Shown here: one piece after another, positions 45,073 through 55,000 of the stretch
How the letters are laid out: every line of letters starts with the position of its first letter
Numbering within the stretch: position 1 is the stretch's first letter
NCBI GenBank assembly: GCA_013420905.1
Contig: JAAXNY010000010.1
Location: 2,356,001-2,420,000, forward strand
Direction of reading: 5' to 3'
Source of the DNA: Collybia mongolica
Taxonomy: Eukaryota; Basidiomycota; Agaricomycetes; Agaricales; Clitocybaceae
Length of the DNA: 64,000 nucleotides
Program-made: the position numbers and the translations under genes
The notes under the pieces: model-generated
The model's database searches: none
What the model was told of the DNA's origin: nothing
What the model saw: the letters and a program-made list of their open reading frames with translations, nothing else

Positions 45073-45898
45073 CAATGCTTCTTGATCTTTTACCACCACC
45101 ATCCGACCGTGGGAATTTGTCCCTCCTGCACTAGGTTGTCCCTAAACTACCTAATACCTCATCCCTAATCAAGATCACCTTTCATCAGACCATTCTTTTG
45201 GCCTGGGCCACTATCTTTTTACACCATATCCAAATTTTTAACTTATCAGAGCTGATCCTGACTATCTGCAGGGTCATCTCATCTTGCCTGTACTGGGGGC
45301 TTCACTAATCTGTTCACATCCACCTTATCAACTACCAGGCCACATGAGGACACCACAACTCTCGTACTCTGCTTTGCACAGATCCTTAGGGAGCATCACC
45401 GCCAACATTTTTGACAATTTTTTTTGTGCTCGCTTAACCACTACACCCAAATACAAAAGGAGGAAGGGGTCTGGCCCCCAATCAGCTACTGTCCCTGCAC
45501 AGAGCACACCTCTTGGGGAGAATGCCAGTTTATTGTCCAATGGTGGGATTTGGCGGCCTCATTTTTGAGGGGAGTCATCACTTTGGGAGAGCAGTGTGGA
45601 ACAGGGGGACAAGTAATAGGGGGACTCAGGAGAGGGGGAGCAGGTTCAAGGTATGGGTTGTTCATTTAGATTGGACAATTATCTTTGACACTGGGGGGGA
45701 GTAATGGGTTTCCAGGGTGACCTGAAAATACCAGGGGGGGAGTGGAACAGGGTACCAATGTGAAGGGAGGGGACCATGCCCTGACAAGTGAAGGCAAACC
45801 TTTAAGGCATTGGGAGGTTCAGACATGGTACAGTACAATACCATTGGACTGCAGGTATCCTCAGTCTTTTTTTTTTTTTTTTGGTTCAACATTTTATA

Positions 45899-47506
45899 CA
45901 GTGGCTCAAAAAACTGCCCCAATGTTTGTACATTTTTGAAAGATCAATATGGTATGAAGTGCTGACATAAGCAGGGGACCTGGGGTAATTATGTAAGATA
46001 CTATGACATCGTGGCTTTCCAATGGACCCTGGATCATGTGATTTGGATCAATATCCATTAAGCTATAAGCCAAACAAAATGGTTACTTATTGGGGCAGTT
46101 TTTTGACCCTTATCTTATTTTCCATTATTCTGGCATTTATGATCCAATGCAAGAACATTATGGACTGTGGGAAGAATAAACAATGTCATGTGACTTTATT
46201 TGTATCAATTTGACATGTTGGAATTGGTTCAATCATCTTCTTGACCTCTTACCACCATCATGAAAGCCATTTCTACTGCTCAGCACAATACTGTTGTTTC
46301 TCTCCTCAATGAGGGCTATTCTCAGCATCAAATCAAGGAGAAAACTGGTCTAGGGAAGGGTACCATCAGTAGGATCAGCAAAGATGTGGATGGAAACAAA
46401 GAAAACAACCTTGGTGGCCGCCCCTCCAAGCTGTCTGTTCGTGACAAACAGTCAATTATTCGTCAAATCAAGTCAGGGAAGCTTGATAATGCAGTTCAGG
46501 CTACCCAATTCATCAATGGCATCATCCCCAATCCTGTCACACCCCAGACAGTCAGAAATGCACTCAAGGAAAATCAATTTTATGCTGCTACAAAGAGGAA
46601 AGCTCCTCTTCTCAAACGAGCCCATCGCATCCGGCGTCTCCAGTTTGCAAAATATCATGAAAGCTGGACTGTGGAGGACTGGAAAAGGGTTCTATGGACA
46701 GATGAGACCAAAATCAATAGGATTGGGTCAGATGGAAAGGTTTATGTCTGGAAACAAAGGGGAGAACCACCATCTGATAGAACAACATCACCTACTGTCA
46801 AACATGGAGGAGGAGGAAACCTCATGGTATGGGGTTGTATGGGGTGGAATGGAGTGGGAAAGCTCATAGAGGTGCAGGGGAACATGGACAAGGTTCAATA
46901 CTGTGAAATTTTGGAGAGTGGAGTTCAGGAAAGTTTTGAGAAGTTGGAAATGGTGGATGGCGAGCGCTACTTTCAGCAAGATAACGACCCCAAACACACA
47001 TCTGGACTGGCCACACAGTGGTTTGAAGACAACAACATTCAAGTCCTTGGCTGGCCTGCCCAATCCCCTGACATGAATCCAATAGAACACCTTTGGGAAC
47101 ATCTCAAGCGCTGTCTTAAAGAATATCCGACACCACCCAAAGGAGTACATGAGTTGTGGGATAGATTGGCTGAAGAGTGGGGTGAAATTCCACCAGAGGT
47201 ATGCCAAAACCTGATAGAAAGTATGCCCAGGCGGATACAAGCAGTTATAAAGGCAAAAGGTGGTCATACAAAGTATTAGATAGAAAATTAATAGAGGGTC
47301 AAAAAACTGCCCCAATGAGTAATCATTTTGTTTGGCCTATAGCTTAATGGGTTTTGATCCAAATCACATGATCCAGGGTCCATTGGAAAGCCACGATGTC
47401 ATAGTATCTTACATAATTACCCCAGGTCCCCTGCTTATGTCAGCACTTCATACCATATTGATCTTTCAAAAATGTACAAACATTGGGGCAGTTTTTTGAG
47501 CCACTG
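45899..47506 (+). mobile_element. Tc1/mariner element, copy 2 (full length)
   Basis: 1,608 bp between TA duplications (45897-45898 and 47507-47508), inserted near the 3' end of LINE copy 1. Both terminal repeats are complete. Each ~230-bp repeat holds the end motif AAAAAACTGCCCCAAT at the tip and an inverted copy (TTGGGGCAGTTTTTT) at its inner edge. Confidence 0.96.
46260..47279 (+). CDS. Tc1-type DD34E transposase (intact), copy 2
   Basis: 339 aa, same as copy 1 at 15981 except His23 for Arg and Cys285 for Arg. The catalytic Asp148, Asp241 and Glu276 and the GRPSK motif are all intact. Residue 23 lies in the first helix-turn-helix, so the change could affect DNA binding. Residue 285 is beyond the catalytic Glu. 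Both codon changes are CpG transitions (CGT to CAT, CGT to TGT). Confidence 0.96.
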   Translation: MKAISTAQHNTVVSLLNEGYSQHQIKEKTGLGKGTISRISKDVDGNKENNLGGRPSKLSVRDKQSIIRQIKSGKLDNAVQATQFINGIIPNPVTPQTVRNALKENQFYAATKRKAPLLKRAHRIRRLQFAKYHESWTVEDWKRVLWTDETKINRIGSDGKVYVWKQRGEPPSDRTTSPTVKHGGGGNLMVWGCMGWNGVGKLIEVQGNMDKVQYCEILESGVQESFEKLEMVDGERYFQQDNDPKHTSGLATQWFEDNNIQVLGWPAQSPDMNPIEHLWEHLKRCLKEYPTPPKGVHELWDRLAEEWGEIPPEVCQNLIESMPRRIQAVIKAKGGHTKY

Positions 47507-48911
47507 TATACCAACTGTACATAATACATGTGCTGGTCACTACAAGTAGTAATTGGGAAAGGGGGGAGAGGGGGGGCAGGGGACAAAGCACTGCAGGGCT
47601 AGGGTGCTTGCCCGACCAGGGTCAGACTAGCAAATGGAGCCAGAGCTCATTGTACACAGGCTGGAAGGGCCAATCTATGCCAGGGGGTGGGCCCCCTGCT
47701 GCGGCGCTCCGCAGCAGGTGGTGGCTTCAAGTCCACCGATTATCCAGGTTTGCATGTTTGGGCAGGGAGCACCCTATAGCCGTCACTTAGAACACTGAGT
47801 ACCGCCCCTAGCCTGTTTAGGACTAGGGAACATCGAACGCAAAAGCACTTTCGTTCTCTGAGAGGAATTCAACCAGCCACGCATAGTGCAGCTGGCAGCT
47901 GGGCTTGTCTTCCCGTCCGTGTTGTGGACAGTCAAATAGGACGTGTTGTATGGTTTCCAAGGGAGCACCGCACCTACAGGAGACAGATTCTTCCTTGAAG
48001 AATTGCGATCAGAACACCCCAATTGGAGCGTGTCCAGTGATGCATTGCACCAAGCAGGCAGTCAGAGCATGGCTGTGACCAGTCTTGCAAATCCACGGCC
48101 CATTATTTACATGGGTCGGAGTGAGCGGGGTGTCCTTTTTTGCATAGAGCATCAGGAAATTGGAGCCAATGTACTTCTTGGACTGGAAGAGAGACTTCCA
48201 GCCGTCAAGCATGCGTGTAACTGCTTCGCGTCGTGCAAAGTCAGCAGATATAACCGGCGCTCCACCTGCCTCAACACAAGTTGAGACGGCGCTGATGTGT
48301 GCCAGTTGGTGGTCTTCAATCTCCACACCACTTGTAATATGGTGGAGGTGAACCTTGTGGATGGCACGGAGCTGCAGCCAAGGCAGCAGCACATCGCACA
48401 CTTTGAGGGCTGGGTATCCTCAGTCTAGACCCGTAATATGACCTGGAGAGCAACTTAGTGTACAGCTCCACTGTGATGGCCCATTACAGATTACTTAGTG
48501 GTAATAGGTGTTTATGCCTGCATGTAGCTGGGTCAAACCCACATGCACTTAATATTATTATATGAACCCAAAAAAAAAAAAAAAAAAAAAAAACCTAGAG
48601 ATGATAAACCTTGCCTGAGATCAGTAAGAAATAACTTTTGCAGTGAAGCCATATAATGACTTCCTTGGAAAAAAACCAATGAGGGTGGGCCTCATTAGTA
48701 CTAAGTGGCAGAGAAATAAATGAATCCAAAAACAATAGAGGATGAAACCGAGAGGCAGATACCTGGAAAGGTGTAAGAGATAGTTATGACTCCAATTGTA
48801 AATTGTATACTACAAAAGTACCTGTGTCAAAGGTGTGAAGAATGTATGTTTCTTATCAGATGTTATCAAGAACAAAGAGGATATCCATGTTGAAATAAGC
48901 AGGATCCTGGT

Positions 48912-49860
48912 TTTTTTTTTTTTTTTTGGTCAAATAATATTAAGTGCATGTGGGTTTGACCCAGCTACATGCAGGCATAGACACCTATTACCACTAAGTA
49001 ATCTGTAATGAGCCATCAGAGTGGAGCTGTACACTAACTTGCTCTCCAGGTCATATTACTGGTCTAGACTGAGGATACCTGCAGTCCAACAGTATTGTAC
49101 TGTACCATGTCTGAACCTCCCAATGCCTTAAAGGTTTGCCTTCACTTGTTGGGGCATGGTCCCCTCCCTTCACGTTGGTACCCCGTTCCACTCCCCCCCT
49201 GGTATTTTCAGGGCGCCCTGGAAACCCATTACTCCCCCCCAGTGTCGAAGATAAATGTCCAAACTAAATGAACGACCCATACCTCAATCCTGCTCCCCCT
49301 CTCCTGAATCTCCCCTATTACTTTCCCCCCTGTTCCACACCGCTCTCCCAAAGCGATGACTCCCCTCAAAATGAGGCCCCCAAATCCCACCATTAGTCGA
49401 TAAACTGGCATTCTCCCCAAGAGGTGTGCTCTGTGCAGGGACAGTAGCTGATTGGGGGCCAGACCCCTTCCTCCTTTTGTATTTTGGGTGTAGTGGTTAA
49501 GCAAGTACGAATAAATCGTCGAGAATGTTGGTGGTGATGCTCCCTAAGGATCTGTGCGAAGCAGAGTACTAGAGTTGTGGTGTCCTCATGTGGCCTGGTA
49601 GTTGATGAGGTGGATGTGAACGGATCAGTGAAGCCCCCAGTACAGGCAAGATGAGATGACCCTGCAGATAGTCAGGATCAGCTCTGATAAGTTAAAAATT
49701 TGGATATGGTATAAAAGGATGGTGGCCCAGGCCGAAAGAGTGGTCTGATGAAAGGCGATGTTGATTAGGGATGAGGTGTTAGGTAGTTTAGGGACAACCT
49801 AGTGCAGGAGGGACGAATTCCCACAGTCAGATGGTGGTGGTAAAAGATCAAGAAGCATCA
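48912..49860 (-). mobile_element. Non-autonomous retroelement, copy B (0.95 kb)
   Basis: Inverted relative to copy A and uninterrupted, 949 bp. Flanked by the 14-bp duplication AGCAGGATCCTGGT (48898-48911 and 49861-49874). Its poly(A) appears as poly(T) at 48911-48927. A short frame at 49229-49504 aligns with one in copy A, but stops differ between copies, so it is probably not a protein gene. Confidence 0.8.
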
Positions 49861-49874
49861 AGCAGGATCCTGGT

Positions 49875-50619
49875 CTGGTTGGTGTAGGGCAAGCACAGGA
49901 TGTTTTTTATGTGAGATATCCCCTTCAGAAGGTAGTTTGGTAAAATGTAAAATTTGTAATAGACATTTGGTTTATAGTGGACAACCACTGAGATACGAGC
50001 AAAAGCAAAGTAGAGGTGAACAATTGTATAACAAGAGTGGTTGAGTACAGATAAGGATAAAGCACATCAAGGGATGTCAAAAGATCACACCCTGGAAAAA
50101 CAAGGTCATGTGACAAATATTTTTCTTGCAGATGGTTGTATGAAATCTTTTTGATAGAACCCTCTCTATTACTTATGTAATAGAGTCAGGGAACACTGGG
50201 GAAAATATCATATAAAAATTCTAAATTCTTTTGGAATTGTCCCTTAGTTTTTGCTCAGGGAAATTTTACTTTTTCTGCTATGCTTTCTATTAGAATAGAT
50301 AACTATCAGTCAATGTAGAATGGGACTAGTATTTTATAGACTACCTATTGGAATAGATAACTCTATGGGTATGGAGTCAGTAAGGAGTTTTGTAAGTGAT
50401 TGTAAATAAGGGTACACACCTCAGTCAACATTCCAGTGCAACTGAGTGGTATGGACCTGTTTTGACTGTAATTGGCACCTAGTGGTCTCAAGGATCCCAA
50501 AAAACCCCAAAACAATCCTATAGAGGATATGTAGGGATTGTACCACTCTCATTTAGCAACATCCCAGTCCACTTGGTATTGTCAGTATAGGTGCTCCCCT
50601 TACACACAGCCAAATTGGC
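49875..50619. other. Unassigned DNA inside the composite
   Basis: About 745 bp. The minus strand at 49925-50150 has coding-like residues (NHLQEKYLSHDLVFPG) that may belong to the decayed gene at 44045-48652. The rest is AT-rich without recognisable content. Confidence 0.35.
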
Positions 50620-50848
50620 ATGGGCTGTAACAGGCCATGTGCCAATTGGTGCTTATCAAGACTAATTCTTCCCCCAAGAAGATGTGGCTGCCTGCAAGTG
50701 TGGTGCTCCACTGGAGACTGTGTGTCACATCCTACTGGACTGCCCCCTTAGGCAAAGGAAGTCCCACCCAAGGACTAGGGTGAGCTATCACTGGCTTGTC
50801 AAGTTTCTTGAGGACAACCCAGGAGCATTCTCATTTGATGTTCCCTAG
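50620..50848 (+). mobile_element. LINE C-terminal fragment, copy 2
   Basis: Encodes GHVPIGAY, one TAA, FFPQEDVAACKCGAPLETVC and HILLDCPLRQR, ending FSFDVP. These match the zinc-binding C terminus of LINE copies 1 and 3. It is cut off on the right by the chromovirus LTR 17 bp after its stop codon. The 5' limit is uncertain; divergence suggests an older copy or subfamily. Confidence 0.7.
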
Positions 50849-50865
50849 ACCACACACTTACAGTA

Positions 50866-51158
50866 GATGAATAAGGTGAATTCAGCTAGGTTAAGCTAAA
50901 GAACTAACTATGCTAGAGTATCCCTATATATATGTATGAGTTTGATAAGCATAGATAAGCATGGTTTATGCTATTGGTCATATAGATAAGAGGGTTTAGT
51001 GCTATTGGTTATATAGATAAGGGGGATGAGTAAGCATGGGATAGATAAGACTAATGGAGAATTGTCTGAGTAATGTAAACTGATATTAGTAATTGTAAGT
51101 AAGCAACAGTGAGTAAGAAGAAAAAGATAGATAGGGTGCATGATAAGGGAATTTGTAA
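50866..51158 (-). repeat. 3' LTR of the Ty3/gypsy element
   Basis: 293 bp, matching 57266-57558 with about 10 differences (nine transitions). CAGTA precedes it at 50861-50865 and follows the other LTR at 57559-57563, a likely 5-bp target duplication. LTR limits are uncertain by 2-3 bases because neighbouring bases also match. Confidence 0.85.
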
Positions 51159-51193
51159 CATTACCCCCATTCTATGATTGAAGCGTCCCAGCT

Positions 51194-52013
51194 TCAATGA
51201 CCGTTCCAAGATTTCCTGGAGTGATGTTCCTCAACTTCAGAAAATCCATAAACATCTTGATAACCATCATAGTTCCATGTTTGTTTCTTCACAGACGAAT
51301 TGGTACAACGTTTCCTTGAGTATTGGAGGACTACTTTTGGGCAAAAGGAATATATGTGTCCAGGTTTCTTTTCTTTGCACCCTGGGCATTTGTAGTTTGG
51401 GCAGTCTAGTCTCATATGATCTTTGGACCAGCAGTGTGTGCATTTGAAGCTATAAATTGAATCACATGGATCAGATATAGGGTTGGTTAGGTCAATGGGA
51501 TTTTGGATGTCTCCTTTTTGGTTGAAGGATTTGGTGGTAATTTTGCTGGCCTTCTTTTTGGTTTCTTTTTGATTATGGACTTTGTTGCTTTTTGTCTCTT
51601 GGTTTGTGTCATAACAAGTGATGGGTCTATGGATGGTATAGGTGTTTTTGTGGTATTTGATTTGGGAGATGTTGAGCAATAACTTGGTGGTTCTGGCATT
51701 TCTGGAATGGGGAATAATGTTCTTCTTCCAGAGGATGTGGTTTGAAGAGCTAAGGATGTGTCAAAAGGAATTGATGTGATAGGTGTTTCATCAATTTGTT
51801 CTTTGTTTTCTACAATGATTTGTAGTGCTTTGAATTCTAGAGTGGAGCTAAGGTTTCCTGCAACCTGATCCATGAAACTTGTGATTTTGGCAGTTTGGTT
51901 AAACAGTGTGTCTTGTATCTGTTTATATCTTTCATACTGTTTCAAAAGGTCTTGACTGGGGGTTTTATCCCAAATTTCTGTTATTGTTGATTGAAGGGTT
52001 TCTTGTGCAAACT
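51194..52013 (-). pseudogene. Extra 3' ORF of the chromovirus, with zinc knuckles
   Basis: Lies after the chromodomain and before the 3' LTR. The N-terminal part is helical and polar (KQYERYKQIQDTLFNQTAKI), the middle is Pro/Lys-rich. The C-terminal part has two Cys/His clusters, CTHCWSKDHMRLDC and CPGCKEKKPGHIYSFC. The first half (51487-51945) and the knuckle half (51194-51550) are in different frames, so there is one frameshift or a programmed overlap. The knuckles suggest nucleic-acid binding. Gag has its own separate knuckle, so this is not displaced gag by position. Confidence 0.6.
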
Positions 52014-52062
52014 AATTTTGGAATTTGCTGCATTGACAAATGCAATTGACGTAATTGAGTTT

Positions 52063-55000
52063 TTATCCTGTAGTGTTAGAGTAATAATAGGAATGTGTGT
52101 CAGCAGAATTGGCTGATGTGAAAAAGGAGGAAGTCATTGTTTGTTCAGGAGTTTGTTTAGAGAATGATCTAGAGGCAGTGTTGCTTCTGGTAGAATTTGA
52201 GTATCTCTTGAGCTCCTTTAAATGGTTTTTGGGTTCCCATGTGTTGTGGGCTGATGAGTAACCTTTCCATTTCACAAGGTAGGGGAAGCCTTGGCCTTGT
52301 TGTCAATGATTAATAATTCCTTCTACTTCATACTCTTCTTCTTGGTTCATGAGGTCTGGTGGAGGTTCTAAGAAGTTGGGTCTGTGGGTGTCAGTTTCCT
52401 TGTATGGTGTGAGAAGGGATGCATGAAACATGGGGTGGATCTTCCATTGTGATGAAAATTTCAGTTTGTACATTACTGGTCCAAGGACTTCTTGGATTTT
52501 GAAGGGTCCTTCTTGTTTTGGTGCTAGTTTCCTTGAAGGATAGGAAATTCAAAGGTTTGTTCCTTCTAACCAAACATGTTCTCCTTGTTTGAATGGAGTG
52601 AAGCCTTGTGTTATCCTTTCTGCAACTTTTCTTCTTGCCAAGTCATGTGCTGCCATGGCTTCTTCTTGTGCTCTATTGAGTTCGATCATTTGTTGCTCTA
52701 CACTTGGAATGTTTGCCTTTTGGAATGCTGATGGAATCGCTTGTGGTTTGTATCCCATCATAAGGAAGAATGGGGATCTTTTTGTTGTGGAGTGTGTTCT
52801 TTGATTATGCACAAATTCTGCAATTAGGTTAAGATCCTTCCATATTGCTGGGTTGTTCTGACAGAACATGTGGAAGTAGATTTCGAGTTCTTGATTAATC
52901 ATTCTGTTTCTCCATCTGTTTGTGGATGGTATGCTGTGCTCATTACAAGCTTGATTCCAAGGAGTTTTCCTAGTTCTTTGAAGACTTTTGCTGCAAATTG
53001 AGGGCCTTGATCAGATAAAAAGGTGTCAGGTAATCCAAAGCTTTTGTAGACATGTTCCAGGTAAAGGTTCACTGTTCCTAGAGCATCAATTGTTTTGGTG
53101 CAAGGGATAGAAATTACCTCCTTCATAAGGCCATGATCTACCATGACTATGAGACTGTCTTATCCATTGTTTTCTGGAAGGTCTGTGACAAAATTGGCTG
53201 TGACAAATGAGAAGGGGTGTGGTTCTCCATTTGTTGCAATCAGTGCTAAACCTGGTCTTGTTGGGTGCATGTTGACTTTCATTTGTTGGCATGTGGCACA
53301 GCCATCAACATAATTCTTTATGAATACTCCCATTCCTGGCCACCAGTATTCTTGACTGATTAGTTCCTGCGTTTTGTATTGGCCAGGGTGTCCTCCTGGT
53401 TTTGTGTCATGATGTCTTTGCACTATTTCTCATTGCAGCTTTGTGTCTGGTCCTACATAACATCTGTTTTTGAAAAACAGAAGTCCATCTTCAAATTTCC
53501 AATCAGACAGATCTAATTTGATTGGTGGTGTTCCTGTTTCTTTTAATGCTTCAATTAAATTTGCAAACAACTTGTCTTCTTCAACTGATTTCTTTAGATC
53601 TTCTTATAAACCTATATCAATCATTTTGATGAAAATGTCATCTGGTAAAAGGATCCAGTCTTTGTTGTCTGTGTCTTTGCTACTGACATAATCTGATCTT
53701 TTTGATAGAGCATCAGACTGTATCATTCATGTTCCAGGTGTGTGTATGAGTTTCAGATCAAATTGTAACAGGAACAAGCTCCATCCTGCTTGTCGTCAAT
53801 TCAACTTCTGTGCTGTTCGGAAATATGTCAGGTTCTTGTGATCTGACAGAATCACTGTGGGGAATTGTGATCCTTCAAGGTAGTGTCTCCATGTTTTCAA
53901 GGCTCAAATGATGCCTAATAGTTCTCTGTTGTAGATTTCATAGTTTCTTTCTGTTTCCATAAATGAATGTGAAATGTATCTGCATGGATGCCATTCTCCA
54001 CTATCATTCTATTGTTGTAGTACCATGCCTATGGCCCATTTCAAAGCATCTGATTTGATATGGAATGGTTTGTTCTTGTCTGGCATCATGAGGATGGGTG
54101 ATTTCAAAAATTTCTGTTTTAATCCATTGAATGCTTCCTGACAGTCTTGAGTCCACTTCCATTCAATGTCTTTTCTTGTCAGATTTGTCAATGGTCTGCT
54201 AAGTTCAGCATAGTGTCCAATGAACTTTTGGTAGAAGTTTGCAAATCTGAGGAATGATCAGACTTGTTTCACTGTTGTCAGGGCTGGCCAATCTGCAATT
54301 CCTGCCAATTTAGTCAGTTCCATACCTATTTCATTCTCTCTGATCACTAGTCCGAGGTATTCAAGTTCTGTGGCTTCAAATACACATTTGTCCAAATTCA
54401 GGTACAAGTTGTTTTCCTTCAGTTTATCTAAGACCTTCAGGGTCTTTCTTTGTAGATTGTTGATGTTGTCAGAGGAGATAAGGATATTGTCCATGTAGAT
54501 CAGGATTCATCCCTCATCAATCTCTTTCACATAGATGTCGTTCATTATGTTCTGGAATGTTGCTGGTGAATTGCATAAGCCAAAAAACATAACAAGGGGT
54601 TCAAACAGTTCCCTGTTTGTTTTGAATGCTGCTTTCCATTCATTGCCTTCTTTGATCTGAACATTGTTGTATCCCCATCATAGGTCTAGTTTCGTGAAGT
54701 ACTTTGCTCCTTTTAGTTTGTCAAGAAGCTCCCCTACAAGTGGTAAAGGGTATGCATTCTTTATTGTTCCTTCATTTAATCTCCTGTAGTCCTGAGTTGG
54801 TTGGAGTTTTGCTGAATCTTTCTTTGATACAAAGAAGAAGGGTGATGCTTGTGGGGATTTTGATGGTCTGATGTATCCTTTTTGCATGTTTTCATCAATG
54901 AATTTGTCCAGTTTTCCTTGTTCTGCTGGGCTGATGGGATAGATCTTACAATCCTTTGGAATGAAGTCAGGTTTTAGATCTATTGCATGGTCCCATGATT

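Larger units (their letters stand above)
45867..48412 (-). mobile_element. 5'-truncated Tad-like LINE, copy 1, carrying a mariner
   Basis: Inserted in element A with 13-bp duplications GGTATCCTCAGTC (45854-45866 and 48413-48425). Poly(A) tail appears as poly(T) from 45867. Net length about 936 bp after removing the mariner. From 48412 it encodes on the minus strand the C-terminal end of a LINE polyprotein without interruption: an RNase-H-like end (GHSHALTACLVQCITGHAPIG), then a zinc-binding tail CRCGAPLETIQHVLFDCP, ending FAFDVP. It lacks the endonuclease and reverse-transcriptase parts. Confidence 0.82.
45073..48592 (+). mobile_element. Non-autonomous retroelement, copy A (0.96 kb net)
   Basis: Begins at CTTCTTGATCTTTTACCACC just after the target duplication and ends in a poly(A) run at about 48568-48593. 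Net length is about 961 bp after removing the LINE inserted at 45867-48412. Copy B (48912-49860) starts at the same base and ends in the same way, so this is full length. Just before the poly(A) is a hairpin (GCATGT...TGGGT-CAA-ACCCA-CATGC), likely the reverse-transcriptase recognition site. No protein similar to a reverse transcriptase is encoded. No tRNA- or 5S-like Pol III boxes seen. Confidence 0.75.
44045..48652 (-). pseudogene. Decayed minus-strand gene interrupted by retroelement A
   Basis: Start-like ATG at 48652 (MASLQKLFLTDLRQGLSSL). The frame continues across the insertion of element A, at 45061, with GLSTTPAKKSKYAQQ. After several stops it resumes at 44575-44045, with WPTVLPPDVIYSYLEKYRDK and two Cys pairs (ICASCSQS, LCPDCNSS). 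The Cys-pair region resembles the part just before the DUF6570 domain in Helitron-type helicase proteins, but the helicase itself is absent. More of the same strand upstream (49900-50120) may belong to it, cut off by element B. Confidence 0.4.

Noticed and set aside
45093..49870. Elements A and B read as long inverted ends of one transposon
   Set aside because: Each copy has its own perfect target duplication and its own poly(A), so they are independent retroinsertions in opposite orientation.
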